From the NCBI GenBank assembly GCA_047967505.1, contig CM106540.1: a stretch of 64,000 nt of DNA. One strand, written 5' to 3'. The notes under the pieces are model-generated. The model saw nothing but the letters and a program-made list of their open reading frames with translations. It searched no databases and was not told the DNA's origin. This DNA comes from Dipteris shenzhenensis. Its lineage: Eukaryota > Polypodiophyta > Polypodiopsida > Gleicheniales. The stretch's first letter is position 1. Each line of letters begins with the position of its first letter. Made by a program: the position numbers and the translations under genes. Of this stretch, positions 46,781 to 56,389 are shown piece after piece.

Positions 46781-48776
46781 GCAAAGACATTTTTTTCGAT
46801 GATTGCCTAAGAAAGTACCTTAATTGCCCTGCTAGCTTAAATAACATATGCCTGGCAGAGTTCACAGTAACGTTTACAAGAAATGGCTACAGTGTAATAC
46901 CAAGGAAAAACACAATGGTAATAAGATCTTTAACAACTACAACAAAAACAAGGAACCAGAAAACCACTATAGAGAATTGAGCTTGTTATACTTATCATTC
47001 ACTGAAAAAGAACACTGTTTCGGAAATAAATTCGACACTTGGCATGACTTATACTATGCTAATAACGATACAATTGACTTAACTTCTCCCAATTCAACAA
47101 AATAATAATACCACTCAAGGGAAAAAACAATAGCAATGATGAAACATCAAGTTCTGATGAATCAATAAATACAACGCACAACAAACAGAATTTTGACTTG
47201 AGAATAGAAATGAATACAGCATCAAAAACAAAAACATCAACAACATATACTCCAAAAACATATGAATGGATGTCAAACAATCAATACCATTCAATGCTAT
47301 GAAAACTTAATAAAGAACAACACATAATTATAGATGACATAATGCTAAAGAGAAGATTAAAACCATCGGAGACATTAATTCTTTTTCTATTTGGAAACGC
47401 GGGAACAGGGATCACATTTACATTGCTTCTTCTTGTACAAGCACTACTTCGTCACTATACACATAAGGATACAAGTACTATAGAGAAGCCAAGGGCACTA
47501 ATTCTAGCATATACTGGAAAAGCAGCATATAACATAGGTGGGCTAACTATACATGCCACATTGCATTTACCACTAATAGCTTCAGCATACATGGCATTAA
47601 CAGCAGAGAAACTACAAGCACTAGCAACACTATACTCAGAAGGAGAGGTTTTAGTGATCGATGAAATTTCATTAGTAGGTCAAAATACATTCCAAGCAAT
47701 ATACATGTGAATGAGAGAAATAAAGCATAACCACTCAGACCATTTGGAGGAGTTAATGTCATATCTTATAGAGACCTATGCCAAGCAAGCCCTACTAAAT
47801 ATAGTTGGATCTTCTCTACGAAGAGATCAATATTCACATCAACGACATCAATCTGGAATGAATATGTAAAGTACTATGAATTATTACAACCAATGACACA
47901 AGACAACCAATGTTTTCTACAAATATTAAATAGAATAAGAGTAGGAGAACACACAAATGAGGACATACAAAAGCTTAATAAATTGTACGTGAGAAAACCA
48001 TGGGACAAAAAAACAATACCTCACCTTTTCTATACAAATGCATTAAAAGACAAACACAACAACGAAGTATTTCAATTACTCAATGGTAAGGAATATCTTC
48101 TTCAAGCAATAGACAAGAGGCACAAAACATGTAGCAAGAAAATACAAATACCAAATGACCCAAAGTCTAAGTAGGGATGATTATTGAGATTTGCTCAAGA
48201 AATTTTGACGTCATGGATGGAATTGTTAATGGTGCAGATGCAACATTTATGCACTCAAACATAGAAAAAGAGCCACCCATTGCTTGGATAAAATTCACAG
48301 ATGAGAACACAGGGAAAAATACACGCTACAAAAACAAACAACTTTATGAAGAATACATACCTAAAAACTGGACACCAATTCTACAAATACAAAGAGAATT
48401 CCAAGTAGGAAAGAATTACTTGAACACTATAACAAGAACACAATTTCCCATTCAACGAGCATCTGTAAGAACAATACATCGTTCCCAAGGACTGTCAATG
48501 AATTCATTAGCATTTGACCCATCACAAATAAAATCACATGGGCTTGTTTACACAGCGCTCTCAAGGATAGAAAACCTGGAACAAATGTACATAATAAACA
48601 AACTAGAAAACAAACACATCAAGGTGGACAAGAATGTCTTAGATGAGATTCAAAGATTATGCAACCAAAGAGAATGGAAGTTTGACCAAATGAACTTTAA
48701 AGACCTAAAATTAAAACATATAAACATTCAATCTCTCAACACAAATGGATTTCATACACATGAGATACACACATAA
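46781..48776 (+). pseudogene. Helitron PIF1-family helicase domain
   Basis: Linker reading LNNICLAEFTVTFTRNGY, then HYRELSLLYLSFTEKEHCFG. Helicase motifs: Walker A GNAGTGITF (47393-47419, canonical GKT lysine replaced by Ile), GKAAYNIGGLTIHATLHLP (motif Ia), VLVIDEISLVG (Walker B), GGVNVISYRDLCQ (motif III region), then 47893-48774 with QFPIQRASVRTIHRSQGLS and GLVYTALSRI (motifs V and VI). It would unwind DNA 5' to 3' at the nick. Frameshifts or stops occur near 46970-47330, 47709, 47870 and 48172. The Walker A change should abolish ATP hydrolysis. Confidence 0.85.
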
Positions 48777-49350
48777 ATGATATTATACAAACAGAAAGCT
48801 TAATGGAAGCCACAATACTATGTATTCAAGAGACACATAACAACCAACGAAATAATAAAAAAATAAAAGATTTCATTAGCATTTACAAGAATGAGGGTGC
48901 AGGAATCGCAACACATTACAATAAGAAACTAAGACTAATACAAGAATTGTACATTAATGACAACATGAATGAAGCATTGCTAACCACTTTTCAAACATCG
49001 TCACAACAACATATAGCAACCATTAACATTTACAAAAAACCAAATGCAAAAATTATAAACTTGTTAAATAACATTAAAAAATTCATCCCAAAATGTACAA
49101 CAACATATATTTTAGGTGATTTTAACATCAACTACCAAAATAAAACAAAAGAGCTATCCACACTCAATAACTTCATGGAATAACATCAAATGAAACAACA
49201 CATCAATGTTCCAACAACAATATATGGATCAACTTTAGATCACATTTGGACTAATGCACAATCACAAGAAAATTTCTATGGAACAAACTTTGCCTACTAG
49301 AGTGACCATTGAATTATTTATACATGTCCTTCAATCAATATTTAAGAAAA
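48690..49350 (+). pseudogene. C-terminal apurinic-like endonuclease (EEP) domain of the Helitron protein
   Basis: LKHINIQSLNTNGF begins the fold directly after the helicase (Asn motif). After a stop at 48774 and a one-base shift the reading gives ATILCIQETHN (catalytic Glu), GAGIATHYNK, YILGDFNINYQ (Asp and Asn), STLDHIWTN (Asp) and FAY-stop-SDH (Ser-Asp-His, about 49300). All five active-site blocks of the exonuclease-endonuclease-phosphatase family, as in non-LTR retrotransposon endonucleases, are present in order. The domain stands in the helicase frame apart from the shift, so it was part of the same polypeptide. No reverse transcriptase follows, so it is not a LINE inserted here. Confidence 0.78.
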
Positions 49351-49359
49351 ACTTAGGGC

Positions 49360-49820
49360 AGGCCCAGGAAATAATTCATCTTGTTACTTTGTCTTAGTTG
49401 TATCTATTTCTAGATAGCCTTTTTAAAGAAAACATTCCTTATATGTAGTTTTAGATGGATGTATTTATTTTTGACTCTGTGATTATTCAAATATTTTGTG
49501 ATGTTTTTTTATTTTTAGATATTTACTTTCTTTTCGGTTTTTATGAATTTCTTTGCTTACTTATGGGCTGAGATAAATGAACTAGCATTGTAGTTATGTA
49601 TGATAGGCATCTACTATTTTGGAGTCTTGTAATCTCTCTTTCTATTCTATTCTTGTGCCTCTCTTTCTATTCTATTCTTGTGCTAGTCAAGCTTACTCAC
49701 TATATGCTCGGCTACTTGACCTTTGCTTGGGCATGTGGTCTCGGTTCATAGATGTATGACTCGATAAAAATGGTTCTATCGATTTTTTCTTTAGAATTTG
49801 CAATTTAATATCTTTTTATG
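49360..49820. other. AT-rich stretch after the endonuclease domain
   Basis: T-rich with two copies of CTCTTTCTATTCTATTCTTGTG (49636 and 49658 area). No gene is seen; it may be the 3' non-coding part of the Helitron. Confidence 0.4.
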
Positions 49821-49825
49821 ACCAA

Positions 49826-50062
49826 GATAGATTCGTTAAATATACTGTTTGGTTGAGATTGCCTTAGTTTTTTATAAGGTATGTTCGTCATTTAATATCC
49901 TTTTGTGACTAAGATAGATTCGTTAAATATAACATTTGATTGAGATTGCCTTAGTTTTTTATAAGGTATGTTCGTCATTTAATATCCTTTTGTGACTAAG
50001 ATAGATTCGTTAAATATAACATTTGATTGAGATTGCCTTAGTTTTTTATAAGGTATCTTCAT
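49826..50062. repeat. 87-bp tandem repeat, about 2.7 copies
   Basis: GATAGATTCGTTAAATATA starts at 49826, 49913 and 50000. The second and third copies are almost identical and the first has a few more changes. The repeat is on the 3' side of the Helitron coding region. Confidence 0.93.
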
Positions 50063-50117
50063 TGGCCCTTTTAAGTTCTTTCTACCTAGACAAATATGTA
50101 AATAAATAGGTTGATGA

Positions 50118-50192
50118 AGATGTATGTATGTATGTATGTATGCATGCATGCACGCACGCACGCACACATGCATGCATGTATGTATGTATCTA
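50118..50192. repeat. (TATG)n-(CATG)n-(CACG)n microsatellite
   Basis: ATGT units pass into GCATGCAT, CGCACGCA and back to TGTATGTA, giving an overall near-palindromic layout. Confidence 0.9.
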
Positions 50193-50331
50193 TATGTTGT
50201 AGTAACTATTCATACAAGTTACAGTTCTTCTCCTTGGTAATTAAGTATTTATTAGCCTGATATGTTTCACCATTTTGATTGATTGAAGGCCATGACCTTG
50301 ATTAAACATGAATATTTAACATTTTGAACAT

Positions 50332-50336
50332 GCAAG
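50332..50336. repeat. Target-site duplication (left) GCAAG
   Basis: Identical to 56060-56064 immediately outside the other LTR; five bases is the usual copia length. Confidence 0.9.
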
Positions 50337-51072
50337 TGTTAGATATATTACAATGCTCCACTCTCGTGTAACTATGCAGGAACCAGCTAACTCTACTTAT
50401 AAGCCCCCCATATGAGGAGAAGTCATTTGAGTAGCTCGGTTATCTGGTAGGTCCTGGTTTGGACACCAGATGGGGGCCATGTGTGGCCTGATGGTTGGAC
50501 GGCTTCAGATAGAGTTGGCACACTGCCAACTAGGCTACATGCAAGTGCGAGAAGGCATCCTTTGACTAACCGCACTGAGGGTAGACCGAGCATTTCCCAA
50601 GGCACCCACTCTCGGGTTACGGGGCCTGTTTGGAGCCTCAGATGATCCCGGATAGCTCTGGGCCAAACGGCAACTGTAGGTTAGTTGGTCTGTTTTGTGC
50701 ACCAATTCTATCGTATGGTCGGTGACCTATTTCGGGGATCGACCCCCAGTCAACCATTTTGGGCAGACTGGGTCGGTCACCCAATTGAGCCTAACTGACT
50801 ATGACTGGTGGCTATATCAGAACAAGCCCATGAAGCCCATTTCATCACTGGCTACAGCAACCCTGATTCCTTAGCATCCAACCTCCGTCTTCTACTGTTT
50901 CCAGCATGCCATCAAAGCTTCTTTCACAGGAGCGCACGGTTGGGAGGCAGTGCCATCTATTGTATCAGTTCTACAGTAATCAAAATTTTGATTCTCCATA
51001 CTATCTTGTTTTCTCTCTTGCATATGAGATCCTATTATCTGTTGAGCATAGACGTATTATTATTTTCTTACA
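50337..51072 (+). repeat. 5' LTR of the copia element
   Basis: 736 bp, TG...CA ends. The U3 part holds GGCTATATCAGAAC near 50811, the position of TATATAAG in the 3' copy. Shares the family with 11357-11944 and 55326-56059. Confidence 0.95.
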
Positions 51073-51085
51073 TGGTATCAGAGCC
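51073..51085 (+). other. Primer binding site (initiator Met-tRNA)
   Basis: TGGTATCAGAGCC directly after the 5' LTR. Confidence 0.9.
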
Positions 51086-51142
51086 AGGACTCTAGCAAGA
51101 AGATTTGGTAGTGTGTTTCTATTTGCGAGCAGATTGTGAGAG

Positions 51143-52165
51143 ATGGCCTAGCCTGCAAGACTGCGAATCCCACCGTTCGGTGAAAGCAGAAAGTTGGACA
51201 GCTCTAACTATCCTCTCTGAAAGTTCAAGATGAAGTCCATCCTAAGCGCATATATGAGCTTTGGGACACTGCTACTGGGGTGGACGTGAGGCCGGTTCCG
51301 AGATCTAGCCAATGCAAGACAACAGATAGTACCAACTGTGGATGAGATTCTTGCGTGGACAAGAAGAAATGCAGATGCGCTGTGTTCTATTGTCTGCAGT
51401 GTTAGTGATTCCGTCATGGTGTTAAATCAACATGTCACCACAGCGGAGGAGGCATGGACGGTCTTGAAAAATCAGTACGAGACCACCTCGGGGGGGTCAC
51501 TCATCATATGTAACCCTATCACGTGAGTTCAACAGAAGGATATTTTTTATTCCTAAAATTTACAGAAATAAATATACATAAGGGACTATTTAAAATAGTT
51601 TTGGAAAAAATTTACAGATTTGTATAGAAAAGGGGTACATTTTATTAATGAAAAAATTTACAGATAAGGGATTTTGAATATAGGCCTTGAACGCACGTGA
51701 TATAGAGGGTTTATACATAGTGAACCCCCCGAGGAGACCACGAATCAGATGCGGATTCAGAATCTGGAGACTCAACTCGTGAACGAGAAGTTGTCTGAGT
51801 CTGAAGCGGCAGAGAAGTTCATCACCAGGGTGAAGAATCTGGGCGATCAGATGACTGCGATTGGCATCACCATCATCAACGAGAATCTAGCATGAAGGTG
51901 CATATGTATGACGGTCTTGTTATGGCGCCGAATACGCAGAACAGAAATCCACCCCTCAACTTTGAGGATTTCAGCGCGATGCTTCTGAAGGAGGAGATGC
52001 GTCAAAAGACGAGGATTGGAGAAGATTCAGCCTTTTGGACCGGATCAAAGAAAGGTAAGGGTAAGGACTCTGGTAACCCATCTTCTTCTGATGATAAAAA
52101 GAGAAAGAAGAAGATCAAGTGCTTCTATTGCAACAAGGCAGGTCACAAGCAGAATGAGTGCTGAA
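51143..52165 (+). pseudogene. Copia gag with CCHC zinc knuckle, interrupted by a MITE
   Basis: Begins ATGGCC at 51143, with a stop at the third codon, then PARLRIPPFGESRKLDSSNY, the usual copia gag start (RKLDSSNYPLW with TGA for Trp). VTTAEEAWTVLKNQYETT (51435-51490) is the central capsid region. The frame is broken at 51486-51734 by a transposon and resumes TNQMRIQNLETQLVNEKL. The nucleocapsid knuckle CFYCNKAGHKQNEC (about 52120-52162) is intact. Gag packages element RNA. Confidence 0.82.
51486..51734. mobile_element. MITE nested in copia gag, 249 bp
   Basis: Ends are inverted: CCTCGGGGGGGTCACTC on the left, and on the complement of the right end CCTCGGGGGGTTCACTA, with similarity extending to ...CACGTG about 37 bp in. 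AGACCA occurs on both outer sides (51480-51485 and 51735-51740), a likely 6-bp target duplication, and removing the insert with one copy restores a plausible gag frame. The interior is AT-rich with three copies of AAAATTTACAGA-like words. No protein. The superfamily is not clear from the ends. Confidence 0.75.
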
Positions 52166-52249
52166 AGAAGATTGCAGATGAGAAGAACGGAGTAAAGAAA
52201 GAGTCCAGCAACAGTGCACATGCAGTATCAGTAGAGCTGTTCGTCGCAA

Positions 52250-52335
52250 TTGAGGAGATTTGCACGGAGGGATTTCATGTACCTGCGGATGAACCGTGGA
52301 TCATTGACAGTGGTGCATCGCGCCACATGACCATT
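52250..52335 (+). pseudogene. Copia protease start, cut by the inversion breakpoint
   Basis: Reads EPWIIDSGASRHMTIQK; DSGAS is the aspartic protease triad of copia elements. About ten bases later the sequence turns into the complement of RT, so the protease is split and its remainder begins in the inverted block near 54185. Confidence 0.8.
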
Positions 52336-54188
52336 CAGAAAGGCGGATTTCACATCCATCATCTGAAACATGGGCCAACTTTCCTAGGCAGCTAAAGCCA
52401 AAACACTGCGAATTGTGGTTAGTCGAGCTGTGGGAGCAAAAGCATCTTGATAATCAAAACCATGTACCTGTGCAAATCCTTTTGCCATGAGCTGAGCCTT
52501 GTACTTATCCAACGTGCCGTCGGACTTGTACTTGGTCTTGTACACCCACTTGGTTCCAATTACCTTGCGTTTTGGTGGTCGATCCACAAGGTCCCATGTG
52601 TTGTTCTTCATTATGGAGCCATACTCTGACTGCATAGCCTCCATCCACCTATCATCGCCCTGTTCCTCTTCAAGACACTTGGGTTCATCAGCACGGATCA
52701 CTTCTGTCATCAAATCATAGTTGACCAAGTGTTCCTGCACCCTTCTTTGCTCCTCTAATCTCTTGGACCGGCGGTGTTCGGATGGTTTCTCCTCAATGGC
52801 TGGAGGTTCTCTGCCGTCCAAAAGCTGCTTTACCCACTTCGGGAATGGCCATTGCCGTTGTGGTTTTGCAACAACGGTTTTGCAGGCTCTTCTTCATCTT
52901 CTTTTTCTTGAATCCTCCCAAGCACTGTTAGGGGAGTTCGGTGTACTGTTGGTGGCAGTACTGGATGGATATCTTGGTCCTGGTTGTCTGGGAAGGAAGC
53001 ATCCTCCTCCAATTGATGCGGCTGTTCTGAGAAGACCACATCACGACTTACAATTACCTTCTTGGTAACAGGGTTATAGAGACGGTAACCCTTCGCCTCT
53101 TCACTGTAGCCCAAGAAAATACACTTCTGGCTCTTCGGTTCCCATTTGGTCCTGGAAGCATCAGGGACATGCACAAAACAGTCACATCCAAAAACTCTGA
53201 AATGTGCAGCTGAAGGTTTCTTACCAGAGAAGGCTTGCAGTGGAGTCATCCTGTTCACAGCCTTCATGTAGCTATGATTGAGGATGTAAACTGCAGTGTT
53301 ACATGCTTCAGCCCAGAAAGTCTTTGGCAAATCTTTCCCTTTCATCATACTCCGGCCCATTTCGCAGATGATGCGCATCTTGCGTTCGGCTACTCCATTT
53401 TGCTATGATGTATGTGGTGGGGGTTTCTGCCTCTTGATCCCGTGACTTTTACAGTAATTTTTGAATTCAGTCGATGTGAACTCTCCACCTCTGTTTGATC
53501 TCAGCTTCTTAACCTTCCTCCCCGATTCTTTCTCGACCATTACATACCATTCCTTGAACCTACTGAAAGCCTCGTCTTTCATCTTTAGGAAGTATATCCA
53601 TATCCTTCTCCTGTAGTCATCGATCAGCGTCATGAAGTAGTAGGAACCACCCAAAGCTTCCGTCTCCATCTTTCCGCAGAGGTCCGTGTGTACGAGCTCT
53701 AGAGGAGCCTTTGCCCTGCTAGCCTCTTAAGGAAAGGGCTGCTGATGCTGCTTGCCCATCATGCAAGCTTCACATACATCGGGCAGATCTGAAATTTATG
53801 GTAGGTCTGCAATCATTCCACTTTTATGCATCTCCTACAAAGAACTAAGGTTTAGATGACCAAACCTCTCATGCCACAGCTTAGTGTTCTTCACATCTGC
53901 TCGAGCACTGAAAGCTGAGAGTTCGTAAATGTTGTTGCACCGTGTACCTTTACCAATGACCTTTCCTTGAAGATCCAAATCTGTGCACCATTCTTATCGA
54001 ATTGAACTTTGAGGTCCCGATCCGTGATCGCAGAAACAGACAACAAGTTCCTCTTGATATCTGGCACATAAAGAACATCGGACAACTGTTTTACAACTCC
54101 ATCTGACTTGAGAGCAATCGTACCTTTTCCTTTTACTGGACATTTTGCATCATTGCCGATTGCTACCAGGATGTCATTCCCTACCGGC
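52336..54188 (-). other. Inverted pol segment: protease end, integrase and RT start
   Basis: On the minus strand, from right to left: GNDAKCPVKGKGTI, then LYVPDIKRNLLSVSAITDRD (protease end, about 54170-54010); CEACMMGKQHQQPFP (pre-integrase, about 53740); LVHTDLCGKME, YFMTLIDDYRRRIWIYF and LRSNRGGEF (integrase core, second catalytic Asp read as Asn); NGVAERKMRII and KTFWAEACNTAVYILNHSY; the integrase C-terminus (53378-52830); RT start (52821-52384) ending [10 protein letters not shown] near 52335. Turning this block round restores normal order with protease on one side and KALYGLKQAPGAWYQ on the other. Stops occur near 53400 and 53728. Confidence 0.88.
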
Positions 54189-55301
54189 TGTAGAGCACAC
54201 TGAAAAAGGCACTTTATGGGCTGAAACAAGCCCCAGGAGCGTGGTACCAACGAATTGATGCCTACTTTCTGCAAAACGGGTTCAGGAGGAGCCCATCTGA
54301 TGCAAATTTGTATATCTTCAGAGAAGGAGGCAGGTGTATGATCGTGGTCCTTTATGTGGACGACCTTGTCATAACAAGGAACCATGAAGAGAAGATCTCG
54401 CAGACGAAGCATTTGCTAGGAAGAGAGTTTAAAATGACAAACCTCGGACTGATGCATTTCTGTTTGGGGATTGAAGTTTGGCAAGAGCTGAAACAGATCT
54501 TCATTTCACAGCTGAAGTATGCTGGAGAGATACTGAAGGCATTTGGCATGGTTGAGTGCAAGACAGTTGGTACCCCTATGGAGGTTGACGCGAAGCTCTC
54601 AAACGAGGATTCATCACCACTGGTGGACAAAGCGAAGTATAGAAATCTTGTGGGCAGCTTTGATTTACCTGTGCAACATGCGGCCGGACATCAGTTTTGC
54701 AACTGGTGTACTACGCAGGTTTTCCAATAAGCCCCGGGAGAACCATTGGAGGGCAGGGATGCAGGTGCTGAAATACATCAAAGGCACACTTGATTATGGC
54801 ATCACCTATATCAAGGGCAACATCTTGACCGGATTTTGTGACTCGGATTGAGCAGGAGACGTGGACAGCAAGAGATCAGTGACAGGGTACTGTTTCTCAC
54901 TTGGATCTGGAGTTATGTCATGGGTCAGCAAGAAGCAACCCACAGTTGCTCTTTCTTCTACCGAGGCCGAGTACAAATCTGCATGCTTTGCTTCTTGCGA
55001 GGTAGTGTGGTTGAGGAGGATTTTGGGGGACATGGGTGCAGTGCAGAACAAGCCTACACAGTTATCATGTGACAATCAGAGTTGCATGGCGATTGCAAAG
55101 AACCCGATGTTTCACGCTCGCACAAAACACATTGAGATTCAATATCACTTTGTACGCAAGCTCATCATGGATGGAGAGGTCGACTTGGTATACTGTCCGA
55201 CTACAGAGAATGCTGCGGACATCTTCACGGAGGCTTTTCGAAGAGACTTGCTGGAGAGGCATCTTCATCGACTTGGCATTGGGCCGAAAAAGTAAGTTCA
55301 C
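54189..55301 (+). pseudogene. Copia RT C-terminal half and RNase H
   Basis: Begins YRLKKALYGLKQAPGAWYQ directly after the breakpoint. VVLYVDDLVITRN keeps the catalytic YVDD (about 54340-54380). FKMTNLGLMHFCLGIEV and KALSNED-type spacer follow. A frameshift near 54660 and a stop at 54849 (GFCDSD-stop, Trp codon changed to TGA) precede RNase H at 54861-55295, which shows [36 protein letters not shown] and a terminal [11 protein letters not shown]. The last frame is open for 144 codons. Confidence 0.85.
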
Positions 55302-55307
55302 TTGCAG

Positions 55308-55325
55308 GTGGACATTGAGGGGGGG
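55308..55325 (+). other. Polypurine tract
   Basis: GGTGGACATTGAGGGGGG immediately before the 3' LTR; this primes plus-strand synthesis. Confidence 0.8.
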
Positions 55326-56059
55326 TGTTAGATATCAATGCTCCACTCTCGTGTAGCTATGTGGGAACCAGCTAACTCTACTTGTAAGCCCCCCATATGA
55401 GGAGAAGGCATTTGAGTAGTTGGGTTATTCGATAGGTCCTGGTTTGGACACCAGATGGGGCCCATGTGTGGCCTAATGGCTGGACGGCTTCAGATAGAGT
55501 TGGCACACCGCCAACTAGGCTACATGCAAGTGCAGGAAGGCATCCTTTGACTAACCGCACTGAGGGTGGATGGAGCATTTCCTAGGGCATCCCACTCTCG
55601 GGTTGCGGGACCCGTTTGGAGCCTTAGATGATCCGGATGGTGGCTCTGGGCCAAACGGCAACCGTAGGTTAATTGCTCTATTTTGCGCACCAGTTCTATC
55701 GTATGGTCGGTAGCCTATTTCGGGACCGACCCCCAATCGACCGTTTTGGGCGGACTGGGTCAGTCACCCAATTGAGCCTAACCGACTACGACTGGTGGCT
55801 ATATAAGAGCAAGCCCGTGAAGCCCATTTTATCACTAGCTACAGCAATCCTATTTCCTTAGCATCCAGCCTTCGTCTTCTACTGTTTCCAGCATGCCATC
55901 AAAGCTTCTTTCACAGGAGCGAACGGTTGGGAGGTAGCGCCATCTATTGTATCAGTTCTACAGTAATCAAATTTTTTATTCTCCATACTATCTTGTTTTC
56001 TCTCTTGCGTACGAGATCCTGTTATGTGTTGAGCACAAATGTTGTATTATTTTCTTACA
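55326..56059 (+). repeat. 3' LTR of the copia element
   Basis: 734 bp, TG...CA ends. It contains GGCTATATAAGAGC at about 55797, a TATA-box candidate. Preceded by a G run (55319-55325). Confidence 0.95.
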
Positions 56060-56064
56060 GCAAG
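56060..56064. repeat. Target-site duplication (right) GCAAG
   Basis: Partner of 50332-50336. Confidence 0.9.
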
Positions 56065-56065
56065 C

Positions 56066-56385
56066 ACCTACTATCCAATGATGACGTTACATACTTCAAC
56101 AACTCCTACATTAACTTTAACAACAAAATGGCATTGGACAAGGTACATTTGATGACCCATAGAATTGGACATTTCTAAGGATATTTTGATTACAATGTCA
56201 AATCACACGACAAAGACAAAAAACAAAATAGATTTACACTATATATATCATTATCAAATTGTGAAATTTGTTTAATTAATTGTGACATGGATAACAATTG
56301 GGGAGATGCACTCTAAACCTTTCTTCCCAATGTAGCATACATTGTTCTAATAAAAAGTTATGTTGGATGGTCACAGGTTAGTTTC
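56066..56385 (+). pseudogene. RPA-like OB-fold remnant, possible continuation of the Helitron
   Basis: Just outside the copia element a plus-strand frame with two internal stops (about 56176 and 56315) reads HLMTHRIGHF, then GYFDYNVKSHDKDKKQNRFT, LYISLSNCEICLINCDMDNN and FLPNVAYIVLIKSYVGWSQ. It ends at a donor-like CACAG-GTTAG at 56379. The alternation of basic strand, R-x-T-L-x-x and terminal YIVLIK resembles the DNA-binding OB fold of replication protein A, which plant Helitrons carry. The base composition matches the Helitron coding region. Resemblance is by eye and weak. Confidence 0.3.
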
Positions 56386-56389
56386 TATC

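Larger units (their letters stand above)
44214..50336 (+). mobile_element. Helitron, Helentron-like (Rep-helicase-endonuclease), left part of a split copy
   Basis: Plus-strand coding remnants follow in one order: an N-terminal DUF6570-like block, Helitron Rep (HUH and tyrosine motifs), PIF1-family helicase, then an exonuclease-endonuclease-phosphatase (apurinic-type) domain. Helicase and endonuclease are separated only by one apparent single-base frameshift. Rep-helicase-EN is the layout called Helentron or Helitron2. The copy is inactive, with about eight stops or frameshifts and a lost Walker A lysine. Neither terminus was identified; the left boundary is the first coding trace. A copia element interrupts the region at 50337. 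Confidence 0.8.
50337..56059 (+). mobile_element. Ty1/copia retrotransposon, full-length, with internal inversion and nested MITE
   Basis: LTRs at 50337-51072 and 55326-56059 both begin TGTTAGATAT and end TTTTCTTACA. The 5-bp sequence GCAAG stands on both outer sides (50332-50336 and 56060-56064), a target-site duplication. Primer site TGGTATCAGAGCC follows the 5' LTR and a G-rich polypurine tract precedes the 3' LTR. Gag, protease, integrase, RT and RNase H pieces are all present, but about 52335-54188 is in reverse orientation. LTRs differ by several substitutions and a 4-bp indel near their start, so the insertion is not recent. Confidence 0.95.

Noticed and set aside
48690-49350. LINE insertion as the source of the endonuclease
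   Set aside because: No reverse transcriptase follows, and the domain starts within the helicase frame without a junction. Helentron-type fusion fits better.
50118-50192. Helitron 3' terminal hairpin
   Set aside because: The near-palindrome is a tetranucleotide microsatellite, with no CTRR terminus next to it.
52336-54188. Second copia element nested in the first in opposite orientation
   Set aside because: No LTR, primer site or target duplication at either edge, and the block contains exactly the domains missing from the host element.
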